Shown: positions 17,185 through 26,128, numbered from the stretch's first letter. The stretch is DNA of 39,860 nt from Dyella sp. ASV21 (GCF_016428975.1 NZ_JAELTT010000040.1:1-39860); one strand, 5' to 3'. Numbers and translations: made by a program. Notes: generated from the sequence alone by a model not told the origin.

Positions 17185-18032
17185 CTACCGCCCAGAGCAG
17201 TTTTCAGGCGCAGTCTGGAATTGCCGGCGTCCAGGCCATCGTCCGGTGTGGCGTCAGGTGCCTCGCTAAGCAACGCCTGGCTGATCCACGGGGGGGTCGC
17301 GCGCGGCCCCGGAACGTAGGGATGCCACGTGCCGTAGTGCTCCTTGGCGGCCATACTGCCCATGGTCAGGCCGAAATTCACCGGCACGCGCACGACCCAA
17401 TACGGATCATCCATGCGCTCGCCCTCGGTCGGCAGGTTGTACGTCCACAACTTGGCTGCGGAGAGCGAAGCCTCGGCGAACTGCTTGCGCAGCAAGCTCA
17501 TCTGGCTCTCGCTAGAGTACTGATCCAGGTTCACCTGCTCGGCGATGGCTTCCTGCACCGTGCCATCACGGCCCACGCGCACGAGCAGATAGACGGTAGC
17601 GCTCACCCGGGCACTCAGCGCAGCCGCTGGATAGCGCGGCGCGGGCTTGCGTGATTTGTAGCTCACCGTCTCGCCAGATGGCTTCTCCTTGGCGCCGAAC
17701 GAGGCCCCATCCACGCTCAGCTTGTAGTTGCCATCACCGGCAGGCTTGGCCTGGACGCGCAGGCTCATGTTGCTCTTCACCACCTGTCCGCTTGGTGCGG
17801 ACAGCGTGAACTCCCAATGCGGCATGACCTTACCGATCACGTCCCGCACCGGCGCCGGCAACCTTTCAGGCCGATCCAGCGTATAGCCATGCAGGCTGCC
17901 GTCGGGGTTCACCTCCACCGTGCCGGTCACCAGCATGCTGGCCTCGACAGCACCACTGACACTGTCTGCCTGCGCCAGCCCGGCGGCCGCCCCCAACAAA
18001 AGACATAAACTGATGGCGAATCCCGGTTTCAT
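17181..18032 (-). CDS. Secreted TonB_C-like protein
   Basis: 283 residues with a signal peptide (GFAISLCLLLGAAAGLAQA). A domain resembling the TonB C-terminus covers about residues 135–220 (PRYPAAALSARVSATVYLLV, then VGRDGTVQEAIAEQV). Normal TonB proteins have an uncleaved N-terminal anchor and a long Pro-rich spacer; this one appears fully exported, so it is unlikely to be a standard energy transducer. The ATG at 18032 is chosen because GGGAG sits eight bases before it; an in-frame GTG at 18041 overlaps that site. It is divergent from folE, with 182 bases between. Confidence 0.75.
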   Translation of the reverse strand: MKPGFAISLCLLLGAAAGLAQADSVSGAVEASMLVTGTVEVNPDGSLHGYTLDRPERLPAPVRDVIGKVMPHWEFTLSAPSGQVVKSNMSLRVQAKPAGDGNYKLSVDGASFGAKEKPSGETVSYKSRKPAPRYPAAALSARVSATVYLLVRVGRDGTVQEAIAEQVNLDQYSSESQMSLLRKQFAEASLSAAKLWTYNLPTEGERMDDPYWVVRVPVNFGLTMGSMAAKEHYGTWHPYVPGPRATPPWISQALLSEAPDATPDDGLDAGNSRLRLKTALGGS

Positions 18033-18214
18033 TGCTGTCACTCCCTTGATTTTGGTCGAGTGTAAAGCGGCCGCGTGTCCGGCGTAAGCGCAAGACTTGA
18101 CGCCCGCACGCGGCGGTGCAGTGGCTGATCGCCCGACCTGTCGCGCCCCACCCGCCCGGAGCTTGACGAGGGCGTTACACTGAAGGGTCTCAAGCCGTAC
18201 CCGAAGGAACCCGC

Positions 18215-18814
18215 ATGAGCGAGCGTCACGAACCGACCGAAGTCACCCGCGAACAGGCCGAGGAGGCCGTGCGGATTCTGTTGCGCTGGTCGGGCGAGGA
18301 TCCCAGCCGCGAAGGTCTGCTCGATACGCCCAAGCGCGTGGTCAAGGCCTACAAGGATTGGTTCGCCGGCTATCAGGTCGATCCAGGCGAGTACCTGCGC
18401 CGCACCTTTGAAGAGGTGGCCGGCTACGACGAAATGGTCGTGCTGCGCGACATTGAGTTCGAGAGCCATTGCGAGCACCACATGGCCCCCATCATCGGCC
18501 GCGCCCACGTGGGCTACCTGCCGACCAACCGCGTGGTGGGCATCAGCAAGCTGGCCCGCGTGGTGGACGCCTTTGCCCGCCGCTTCCAGGTGCAGGAAAA
18601 GCTCACCGCGCAGATCGCGCAGTGCATCCAGGACAACCTGCACCCGGCCGGCGTGGCCGTGGTGATCGACGCCAGCCACGAATGCATGACCACCCGCGGC
18701 GTGCACAAGCGCGGCGTGTCGATGGTCACCAGCCAAATGCTGGGCGCTTTCCGCGACGATGCCCGCACACGCTCGGAGTTCCTCCAGTTCATCGGCATTC
18801 ACGGCGGTCGATGA
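18215..18814 (+). CDS. folE: GTP cyclohydrolase I
   Basis: A 199-residue type I GTP cyclohydrolase, which converts GTP to dihydroneopterin triphosphate, the first step of folate/tetrahydropterin synthesis. Zinc ligands are Cys86 and His89 (HCEHHMAP) and Cys157 ([11 protein letters not shown]). The family blocks [35 protein letters not shown] and RTRSEFL are present. The ribosome binding site is AAGGAA. It is followed after only 13 bases by a condensin-like gene cluster in the same direction, with no terminator visible, so transcription may continue into it. Confidence 0.97.
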   Translation: MSERHEPTEVTREQAEEAVRILLRWSGEDPSREGLLDTPKRVVKAYKDWFAGYQVDPGEYLRRTFEEVAGYDEMVVLRDIEFESHCEHHMAPIIGRAHVGYLPTNRVVGISKLARVVDAFARRFQVQEKLTAQIAQCIQDNLHPAGVAVVIDASHECMTTRGVHKRGVSMVTSQMLGAFRDDARTRSEFLQFIGIHGGR

Positions 18815-18827
18815 GCTTTAGCCATTG

Positions 18828-20126
18828 ATGTTGCCTATCGAAAGCGCGGACGCCGACGAGCGTCTGCAAGACGTACTGCGCGAAGGCGTCAGCGCCGAAG
18901 ACCTGCCCGCCGTGTTTCCGCTGCTGCGCGGCCGTGCGTTGCTGCGCGCCTTCAGCGCTTTGTTCCACGGTGGCGAAGCCCAGGTGCTGCTGCGCCTGCT
19001 GGTGCTGCGCACGCTGGGTGCACGCGCTCACGCCCCGGAATGGACGCCTGCGGAAATCCGCGACCAGCTCGCTTTCGTCGAGCCGGTCAAGCTGGAAACC
19101 GTGGTGCAGCGCCTGAAGGAGCACGAGCTGCTCACCTGGGACAGCGAAACGCTGCGCTACCGCGTGAGCCCGCTGGGCCGCAAGGCGATGGCGGCCGTCA
19201 GCACGCTGCTGGAATTTGAACGCGACGACGAAGACGGCCTGGGCTACCTCACCGCCCAGTTGGCCGCAGGGCAGGCTGTGGGCCGCCTTTCCGCCGACGA
19301 GCTGGGGCATCTGCTGTCGCGCCTGTCCGAACTGAAGGAAGACTTCGACCGCGCCGTGCTGTCCGGCTCCGAGCACCGCATCCGCCGCGCCGCCGCGCGC
19401 CTGGAGTCGGTGTGGACCTGGGTGGAGAAAGGCACCGAAGTGGTCAGCGCCATCGCCGACAGCGACGAGCTGGACCCCGCCACGCACCGTCTCGCCCAGG
19501 CCGTGGGCCGCGCGCAGAGCGCGCTGCTGCGTCAGGCCGGTGTGTTCCAGCGCGAACTCAATAAGATCGACCAGCATCGCGTGCACTTGGGCCGTACCGG
19601 CCTGTCCTCGTCGGACCTGGTGGCCTGGCTGCGCGCCCAGGGCGCCGAGAAGCTGGCCCTGCATGCGGACGAGGCGCACCTGATGCCCGTGCAGCCCCCG
19701 TTCCTGCAGGACCAGATCGCGCTGGACGTGGCTGAATTCGAACTGCTCGAACGCGAGCGCGCCGCCGCCGAAAGCAACGAACTTCCCTCCGCCGAAGCCA
19801 CGCCGACCACGCACGACCTGCCCATCGACGAGGACGATCTTTCGCCCTTGCTGGCCTGGCACGGCGAACTGGCTGCGGTGACCGATCCGCTGGAGCTGCG
19901 CGATGCGCTGCGTGGCGAGGACTACGCGCTCAGCGCATACCGTCTCTCGCTGCTGGGTTTGCTCGGCGACCCGGAATCCTCCGCCCTGCAAGGCCCTACC
20001 GCCGACCTGGCACGCCTGCCGTTGCAGTTGGAAATCGAACCACGCCTGATCGACCCAGGCCTGGCGGCGATCGCGCTGGTCAGCGCGGGCCGCCTGCACT
20101 CTCGCAAGGACAAACCGCATGCATGA
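18828..20126 (+). CDS. MksF-type kleisin of a condensin-like complex
   Basis: 432 residues. The N-terminal part (about 40–110) looks like a winged helix: VLLRLLVLRTLGA, APEWTPAEIRDQLAFVEPVK, then LLTWDSETLRYRVSPLGRKA. A long helical middle follows, then an acidic segment (about 325–345) and a C-terminal helical/winged region. Position, length and layout fit the MukF/MksF kleisin that bridges SMC heads. Identification rests mainly on the next two genes, as kleisins diverge quickly. ATG 18828 is preferred to TTG 18825. The end overlaps the next gene by eight bases (ATGCATGA), indicating translational coupling. Confidence 0.7.
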   Translation: MLPIESADADERLQDVLREGVSAEDLPAVFPLLRGRALLRAFSALFHGGEAQVLLRLLVLRTLGARAHAPEWTPAEIRDQLAFVEPVKLETVVQRLKEHELLTWDSETLRYRVSPLGRKAMAAVSTLLEFERDDEDGLGYLTAQLAAGQAVGRLSADELGHLLSRLSELKEDFDRAVLSGSEHRIRRAAARLESVWTWVEKGTEVVSAIADSDELDPATHRLAQAVGRAQSALLRQAGVFQRELNKIDQHRVHLGRTGLSSSDLVAWLRAQGAEKLALHADEAHLMPVQPPFLQDQIALDVAEFELLERERAAAESNELPSAEATPTTHDLPIDEDDLSPLLAWHGELAAVTDPLELRDALRGEDYALSAYRLSLLGLLGDPESSALQGPTADLARLPLQLEIEPRLIDPGLAAIALVSAGRLHSRKDKPHA

Positions 20127-20835
20127 CGAAACCGCTGCGCTGGTCGCCCGCCTGCTCTCGCAGCGCTGGCTGCCGCGCGACGACGCCCAGGCGCGCAAGG
20201 CGCTGCTGGACGAAGCCTTCCGCGAAGACCTCGACCGCCGCCTCGCCGCCGTTGGCCTGGAGCTGCGCGAACACCCGTACTCGGCATACATCGGGGTGGC
20301 CGTCACCCGGGGCGCCGAGCGCCAGGTATTCGGCGGCAGCGACAGCTGGATTTCCAACACCTTGCAGCTCGACCGCGACGCCGTGGCCCTGCTGGTGGTG
20401 CTATGGGCGCTGATCGTGCTGCCCAAGCGCCAACGCCAGCTTGACCGCCAGCAAGCCGAAGCCGATGCCTCGCAGACGCTGATGTTCGCCGAGGGCAAGC
20501 CGATTTCCCGCGACCCCTCGCTGTCCCCGGTGGTCGCCGAGCGCACCCTGCTGGCCGACTTCGGCGACAAGCTGGGCGGCAAGACGCGCGTGAACTTCAA
20601 TCTTGGCGTGCTCAGCCGCCACGGTTTCGTGGTGCGTCGCAAAGGCGAGATCGCCGAGGGCCCGCTCCTGGATCTGGTGTTCGATTACGAACGCACCGCG
20701 CGACGCATCCTCGATGGCGCGCTGGGCGATCTGCTGGCCGGCATCACGCCGCGCGACGAACCGCCCGGCAGCGACGAACCGCTTTACGACGACACCGAAG
20801 AACTGGAAGACAGCGAAGTGATCCACGATGTTTGA
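20119..20835 (+). CDS. MksE-type (KITE, DUF4194-like) condensin subunit
   Basis: 238 residues. The N-terminus (LVARLLSQRWLPRDDAQARK, then AVGLELREHPYSAYIGVAVT) and the helical block LDRDAVALLVVLWALIVLPK are characteristic of the DUF4194/MksE group, a tandem winged-helix accessory subunit that binds the kleisin. A second winged-helix region follows (LLADFGDKLGGKTRVNFNLG, LSRHGFVVRRKGEIAEGP), then an acidic tail. It overlaps its upstream and downstream neighbours by eight bases each. The order kleisin, KITE, SMC is that of mksF–mksE–mksB in Pseudomonas. Confidence 0.72.
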   Translation: MHDETAALVARLLSQRWLPRDDAQARKALLDEAFREDLDRRLAAVGLELREHPYSAYIGVAVTRGAERQVFGGSDSWISNTLQLDRDAVALLVVLWALIVLPKRQRQLDRQQAEADASQTLMFAEGKPISRDPSLSPVVAERTLLADFGDKLGGKTRVNFNLGVLSRHGFVVRRKGEIAEGPLLDLVFDYERTARRILDGALGDLLAGITPRDEPPGSDEPLYDDTEELEDSEVIHDV

Positions 20836-23620
20836 TTTCCGCAGCCTCGAAGTCATCCACTGGGACTACTGGCAGCGCTTCAGCCTGCCGCTGGATACCA
20901 ACATCGTCACCGTGGTCGGCCCCAATGGATCGGGCAAGACCACCTTGCTCGATGCGCTGCGCACGCTGCTCACCATCGACTGCGCCGGCAACCGCGACTA
21001 CAAGAGCTATCTGCGCCACAACGGCAAGCCTTTCGCCTGGCTGCGCGCCCGCGTGGGCAATATTCCGGGGCCGCGTGGCGAGCGACCGTTCTTCCCGATC
21101 ATGGACAGCGAAGTCACGCTGGCCCTGCGCATCCAGAAGAAAGGCGGCGAGTGGCAGCGCCAGTACGCCGTGCTCGGCGGCGACGTAAGCATCGACGAGA
21201 TCGAAGCGCGCAACGAATGGCTGGGCCTGCGCGAATACCGCGTGCGCCTGGAAGGCGCCGGGCTGTCGCAGGCGATCCGTCGCGTGCTTACCCTGGAACA
21301 GGGCGCCACCGACAAGTTGTGCCAGCTGCCACCCAAGGCGCTGCTGGACCTGGTATTCGACGTGTTCGGCGACAAGAGCGTGCTGGAGGACTACCAGCGC
21401 GCGCGCAACGAACAGATCGAAGCCGACCGCGAACTGCACGGCCTGGAGCACCAGCTCTCGCTGATCGGCGTAAGCCTGCAGGAAGCCGAAGGCCGCGTAC
21501 GCTCCTGGCAGGAGTGGGATGCGCTCAAACGCGAACACGCCGACCTGGTGGCCGAAACGCTGCCGCGCACCGAACTGGCCGAACTGCACGCCGCCATCCG
21601 CGGCGCGCGCCCGCAATTGCTGGGCCTCAAGCGCAAATGCCGCGACCTCTCCGCGCGCGACGTGGAGCTGCAACTGCAGTTGCAGGCGCTCGACGCCCAG
21701 GAAGAAGCCTTGCGCGGTGAGCAGCACAGCGCCGACCAGGCGCGCCAACAGGCCAAGGCCCAACTGGACGAAGCGCGCAGCGCCGAAACCGCCAACGCCA
21801 CCGTGCTCAAGCAGGAACAACATCTGCGCAAGCTGGTCGCCGAGCAGGACGGTGCCGATCACGAACAGCAAGGCAAGCGCCTGGTCGAGGCACGCAGCCA
21901 GCTGGGCCGCCTGCAGGCCGACGAAACGCGCCTGCGCGAACAACTCGCCACGCTTACCGCGCAGCTCAGCGCCTGGCGTCGCGGCCAGCGCTACACGCCG
22001 GAGTTCGAGCAAACGTTCCGCCGCGCGCTGGACGAGGCCAACATCGGCCACAGCATGCTGAGCGAGATCGTGGAGATCACCGAGCCGCGCTGGCAGGCCG
22101 CGGTGGAAGCGGTGCTGGCCGGGTATCGCCATGTGGTGCTGCTCGATCATCCGCGCGATCGCGAAGCCGCGTGGCGCCTGGGCGAACAGCATCGCTACAA
22201 GCACTTCGTGGTGGCCGAGCGTGCCCCTACCACCACGCCCACGCGCGGCTCGCTGCTGGAAGTGGTGGACTTCAGCGCACCGGCGCCAGAATGGCTGCTG
22301 CGCCAGCTCGACCGCATTCGCCGCGTCGAAGACGTGGCCGACGGCGCCAAGCTGGGCAAGGAACAGGACTGGATCACCCCGCAGGGTTACTTCCGCGAGC
22401 GTCGTGGCGGCCGTCACCTGGGCGTGGACGATGTGTACTTTGGCAGCGCCGCACGTGAGCGCCAACTGCGCGAAGGCGAGGATCGCCTGCAGCAGATCGA
22501 AAAGCAGCTGCGCGCGCTTAGCGAAAAGCGCAAAACGTTCCAGGAAGAAGCCAGCGACGCCGAAAGCTTGCTGCGCGGCGCCAACGCCAGCGGCCAGCTC
22601 GCCGACCGCGCCGATGAATTCGCCGCCGCCCACGAAGCGCAGGCCGCCCTGCAGGACGACGTGCAGCGTTGCGCCGACAGCTACGCCGCCGCCGAAGCGC
22701 ATTACGAGGCGGTGCGCGAAAAGCGCCAGCAGAACTCGCGCCAGCGCGACAACGAGGCGCGCGAACACAAGCAAGCCCAGCAACAACTGGCCGATAGCGC
22801 GCGCCTGTTCAACCAGTCGCGCAACGAACAGATCGACCGCCTCAAGGCCTTCCGCCACAAGCGCAACCACGTACGCCCCGCCCACCGCAGCCGCCGCGCC
22901 ATGCTCGAACTGCGCGAGCGCTACGAATCGCCCGCCGCCGTACGCCGCGAGATCGAACGCATCGAGCGCCGCGTGAACGAAGGGCACTGGGAAACCGACG
23001 ATGGCTGCCTGCCGCTGCGCGACAAATTCGCCAACGACCACGACGGCCTCAAGCAGGATCTGCAGCGCCGGCGCGTGCACCTGGAGCGCGCCGCACGCAT
23101 CACCCACGAAGCGCGCGGCGCCTACCTCAACGTGCTGCGCAATACAGTCAAGCGCTACGCCCGTAACCTGAAGGTGCTGGCAGACCTGGCCGGCATCGGC
23201 GTGGAAGTGGAGCTGCCGGAACTGTCCAACGAGGACCTCGCACTGGCCCAGGCCGGCCTCACCGTACGCTTCGAGTTCGACAAGAAGGGCTGGATCGGCA
23301 TGGACGACGGCGAAGCCTCCGGCGGCCAGCAGGTAATGAAGTCGCTGCTGTTGCTGGTGGCGCTGATGCGCGACGAGGATCGCCCGGGCGGCTTCGTATT
23401 CATCGACGAGCCGTTTGCGCATCTGGACATCTTCAACATCGACAAGGTGGGCGCCTTCCTCAAGTCCACCCGCGCCCAGTACATTCTCACCACCCCGGCC
23501 ACGCACAACATCAACGTGTTCCAGCCCAGCGACCTCACCCTGGTCACCAGCAAGCGCCGCCCCGGCGCCACCTGGGCGCAGCCGCTGGCAGTACTACGCC
23601 GCCGCACCGAGGCCGCCTGA
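20828..23620 (+). CDS. MksB-type SMC ATPase (condensin-like)
   Basis: A 930-residue SMC/Rad50-like ATPase. Walker A is GPNGSGKT at 31–38. Two long coiled-coil arms (about 195–385 and 550–740) flank a hinge-like domain (about 385–550) that includes MLSEIVEITEPRWQAAVEAV. The ABC signature GEASGGQQ is at 828–835 and Walker B FVFIDE is at 856–861, with FAHLD after it. The length is that of MksB-type proteins, shorter than canonical Smc (~1150) or MukB (~1480). Such complexes extrude DNA loops for chromosome organisation or, in Wadjet systems, detect plasmids; no JetD nuclease gene is adjacent. ATGTTTGA overlaps the preceding gene. Confidence 0.85.
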   Translation: MFDFRSLEVIHWDYWQRFSLPLDTNIVTVVGPNGSGKTTLLDALRTLLTIDCAGNRDYKSYLRHNGKPFAWLRARVGNIPGPRGERPFFPIMDSEVTLALRIQKKGGEWQRQYAVLGGDVSIDEIEARNEWLGLREYRVRLEGAGLSQAIRRVLTLEQGATDKLCQLPPKALLDLVFDVFGDKSVLEDYQRARNEQIEADRELHGLEHQLSLIGVSLQEAEGRVRSWQEWDALKREHADLVAETLPRTELAELHAAIRGARPQLLGLKRKCRDLSARDVELQLQLQALDAQEEALRGEQHSADQARQQAKAQLDEARSAETANATVLKQEQHLRKLVAEQDGADHEQQGKRLVEARSQLGRLQADETRLREQLATLTAQLSAWRRGQRYTPEFEQTFRRALDEANIGHSMLSEIVEITEPRWQAAVEAVLAGYRHVVLLDHPRDREAAWRLGEQHRYKHFVVAERAPTTTPTRGSLLEVVDFSAPAPEWLLRQLDRIRRVEDVADGAKLGKEQDWITPQGYFRERRGGRHLGVDDVYFGSAARERQLREGEDRLQQIEKQLRALSEKRKTFQEEASDAESLLRGANASGQLADRADEFAAAHEAQAALQDDVQRCADSYAAAEAHYEAVREKRQQNSRQRDNEAREHKQAQQQLADSARLFNQSRNEQIDRLKAFRHKRNHVRPAHRSRRAMLELRERYESPAAVRREIERIERRVNEGHWETDDGCLPLRDKFANDHDGLKQDLQRRRVHLERAARITHEARGAYLNVLRNTVKRYARNLKVLADLAGIGVEVELPELSNEDLALAQAGLTVRFEFDKKGWIGMDDGEASGGQQVMKSLLLLVALMRDEDRPGGFVFIDEPFAHLDIFNIDKVGAFLKSTRAQYILTTPATHNINVFQPSDLTLVTSKRRPGATWAQPLAVLRRRTEAA

Positions 23621-23952
23621 TGCCGCGCAGGGCCGCCCTCGCCGCCCTGCTGCTGTTTCCGCTCTGTGCACTTGCCCAGAGCACGCCGCAGGAATACCTG
23701 CGGCAGTTCGATACCGATGGCGACGGGCGCGTAAGCGAGGCGGAGTACGTGGCGCACATGAGCGAAGGGTTCTATCGCCTGGATGTGAATCACGACGGGG
23801 TGCTGACACCGGATGAATTGCCCGGGGGGCATGGCAAACCCATCACGCTCAAGCAGTTCCAGGATAATTTGCGCCGGCAGTTCCATAAGCTCGACCGCAA
23901 TCACGATGGGTATCTGGATGCGCGTGAATTGGCGCAGCCACCCCAGGGATAA
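23620..23952 (+). CDS. Exported EF-hand protein (three Ca2+ loops)
   Basis: 110 residues: signal peptide 1–19 (LLLFPLCALA-QS), then three canonical EF-hand loops, Asp31–Glu42 (DTDGDGRVSEAE), Asp55–Glu66 (DVNHDGVLTPDE) and Asp92–Glu103 (DRNHDGYLDARE). Each has the D-x-[DN]-x-D-G pattern and a Glu at position 12, so calcium binding is expected, in the periplasm. The fourth loop that would complete two pairs is missing; the stretch between loops two and three may hold its degenerate remnant. The ATG shares its A with the SMC gene's TGA (TGATG), so translation is coupled to a cytoplasmic complex, an unexpected partnership. Confidence 0.85.
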   Translation: MPRRAALAALLLFPLCALAQSTPQEYLRQFDTDGDGRVSEAEYVAHMSEGFYRLDVNHDGVLTPDELPGGHGKPITLKQFQDNLRRQFHKLDRNHDGYLDARELAQPPQG

Positions 23953-24139
23953 GGGTGGCTCGCGCTTGGCGCGGCGAGCTTTCCATTCGGTGCTTTTGTG
24001 GGATGGCGCGTTGGATTTTTGATGCTTTTGGCCGGGGTCGCCAGGGTGCCGCGCGAGCGGCAACCACCCCGTACTGCACCGCACACCCACCCTTCCCCGC
24101 AATCGGCTATCGTGCCCACCTCACCCCCTGCGACTCCCC

Positions 24140-25480
24140 ATGGACCCGTCCGCCACCACCGACCTCTCCTCCCGCCGCGGCGCTGCGCTGGTGTTGATCT
24201 ACATCACGGTGGTGCTGGACATGCTGGGTTTCGGCATCGTCATTCCGGTGCTGCCGCATCTGGTGGAACAGCTCGCCGGTGGCGGTATCGCCAATGCGGC
24301 GTGGTGGGTGGGCGTATTCAGTACGGTGTTCGCGGCGGTGCAGTTCGCGTTTTCGCCGGTGCAGGGCGCCTTGTCCGATCGTTTTGGGCGGCGACCGGTG
24401 ATCCTCATTTCCAATGCCGGCCTGGCTATCAATTTTGTGCTGCTGGCGCTGGCGCCCACGCTGTGGCTGCTGTTCGTGGCGCGCGTGCTGCTGGGCATGA
24501 CGGCCGCCAGCTTTACCACGGCCAACGCGTATATCGCCGACATCACGCCCAAGGAAAAGCGCGCCGCGGCCTTCGGCATCCTAGGCAGCGCGTTCGGGCT
24601 GGGTTTCATCATCGGACCGGGCGTGGGCGGTTTTCTCGGCCACTACGATTTGCGCCTGCCATTCTGGGTGGCCGCTGGGCTGGCGGCCTGCAATTTCCTC
24701 TATGGCTTGTTCGTGTTGCCCGAGTCGCTGCCCAAGGAACGGCGCACGCCGCGCTTTGAGCTGCACACGGCGCATCCGCTGGGTTCGCTGGCGCTGTTGC
24801 GGCGTTATCCGCTGGCGCTGGGCCTGGCGGTGGTGATGTTCCTGGTGTATCTGGCGCACTACGTGCTGCAGACCACGTTTGTGCTGTATGCCGATTACCG
24901 CTATGGCTGGGGCACGCAGGCGGTGGGTTATGTGTTGATGCTGGTCGGCGCCTGCGATGGCCTGGTGCAGGCCGTGCTGACACGGCGCCTGGCGCCACGG
25001 CTGGGTGAGCGTCGCCTGATGCTGAGCGGCATGTTGTGCGGCATCGGCGCGTTCGTGGTGATGGGCCTGGCCGACAGCGGCGCGGTGTTCTTGCTGGGTA
25101 TTCCGTTGATGGCGCTATGGGGCTTGTCCGGACCGCCGATTCAGTCGCTGATGACGCATCAGGTGGACCCGTCCGAACAGGGCCGCTTGCAGGGCGCGAT
25201 CAGCAGCCTGTCGAGCTTTGCCGGCATCTTCGGGCCCTACCTGTTCGCCCAGGTGTTTTCGTACTCGATCTCGCCCAACGCTCCACTGCACCTGCCCGGG
25301 CTGGCCTTTGTGCTGTCGGCGATCTTGCTGGCGATAGGCACGGTGATCGCGGTGCGCGTGACGAGGCGCGCGCATGATCTTGCGCAAGGTGATGCCATCG
25401 TCGCCAAGCCGGTTGAACATGCTTCGATCGCCACCATCACACCCTCTTCCAACCCCGATTCCCCGGAGCAAACCCCATGA
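24140..25480 (+). CDS. MFS transporter, TetA-like DHA1 family
   Basis: A 446-residue twelve-helix major facilitator. The first helix reads LIYITVVLDMLGFGIVIPVL, typical of the TCR/TetA group. Motif A is GALSDRFGRRPV between helices 2 and 3, and motif C lies in GSAFGLGFIIGPGVGGFLG. A cytoplasmic tail of about 45 residues follows the last helix. Substrate unknown; drug or metabolite export is the likely class. The stop overlaps the start of the DUF1993 gene by four bases (ATGA), indicating an operon. Confidence 0.92.
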   Translation: MDPSATTDLSSRRGAALVLIYITVVLDMLGFGIVIPVLPHLVEQLAGGGIANAAWWVGVFSTVFAAVQFAFSPVQGALSDRFGRRPVILISNAGLAINFVLLALAPTLWLLFVARVLLGMTAASFTTANAYIADITPKEKRAAAFGILGSAFGLGFIIGPGVGGFLGHYDLRLPFWVAAGLAACNFLYGLFVLPESLPKERRTPRFELHTAHPLGSLALLRRYPLALGLAVVMFLVYLAHYVLQTTFVLYADYRYGWGTQAVGYVLMLVGACDGLVQAVLTRRLAPRLGERRLMLSGMLCGIGAFVVMGLADSGAVFLLGIPLMALWGLSGPPIQSLMTHQVDPSEQGRLQGAISSLSSFAGIFGPYLFAQVFSYSISPNAPLHLPGLAFVLSAILLAIGTVIAVRVTRRAHDLAQGDAIVAKPVEHASIATITPSSNPDSPEQTP

Positions 25481-25983
25481 CCTTGTCGATGTATCAGGCT
25501 TCCGTTCCCGTGTTCCTGCGTGCCCTGCACAACCTGCAGCATGTGCTGCGCAAAGGCGAAGAACACGCGCATGCACGCAAGTACGAACCCTCGTTGTTGC
25601 TGCAGGCGCGCCTCACCGCGGACATGCTGCCGCTGACCCGCCAGGTGCAGATCGCCACCGATATGGCGAAGAACGGCTGCGCCCGCCTGGCCGGCGTGGA
25701 CCCGCTCAAGTTCGAGGACAACGAAACCAGCTTCGCCGAGCTGCATGCGCGCGTCGAGCGCGCCATCGAGTACATCAAGGGCTTCAAGGCTGACCAGATC
25801 GATGGCAGCGAGACGCGTGCCGTCACCATCAAGACGCGCAGCGGCGAGCAGCAGTTCGAAGGCCAGGGCTACCTGCTGCATTTCGTGCTACCCAACCTGT
25901 TCTTCCACTGCACCACGGCCTACGCGATCCTGCGCGAGGCTGGCGCGGAACTGGGCAAGACGGATTTCATCGGCAAGCCTTGA
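25477..25983 (+). CDS. DUF1993 family protein
   Basis: 168 residues, cytoplasmic, mostly helical. Typical family features are the start MYQASVPVFLRALHNL, the SLLLQARLTADMLPLTRQVQ segment, and the FHCTTAYAILREAGAELGK end. The fold is related to DinB-like four-helix bundles. Function unknown. Its ATG overlaps the MFS transporter stop (ATGA), so the two are translationally coupled and may act together. Confidence 0.88.
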   Translation: MTLSMYQASVPVFLRALHNLQHVLRKGEEHAHARKYEPSLLLQARLTADMLPLTRQVQIATDMAKNGCARLAGVDPLKFEDNETSFAELHARVERAIEYIKGFKADQIDGSETRAVTIKTRSGEQQFEGQGYLLHFVLPNLFFHCTTAYAILREAGAELGKTDFIGKP

Positions 25984-26128
25984 TCGCGCGGCTCGCTCCG
26001 TCATCCGATAGCCACCGGAAGACGGGGCGTTCCGATACAGCGGGGCAAGCTGAACCGTGCACGCGCCGGCCTTGATAGCCCGGCGCGGTGCACCCACGTC
26101 GGGAACTCGACCCGCCGGAGCACCGCCC

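Noticed and set aside
20744-23506. 920-codon open frame antisense to the SMC gene
   Set aside because: Composition artefact of the GC-rich opposite strand; the sense protein has intact ATPase motifs.
18828-23620. Calling the cassette a Wadjet plasmid-defence system
   Set aside because: The required JetD nuclease is not adjacent, and the flanks are housekeeping-type genes, not a defence island.
24140-25983. Tetracycline-resistance determinant
   Set aside because: The MFS protein is only TetA-like at family level; the substrate cannot be assigned and no TetR-type regulator is present.
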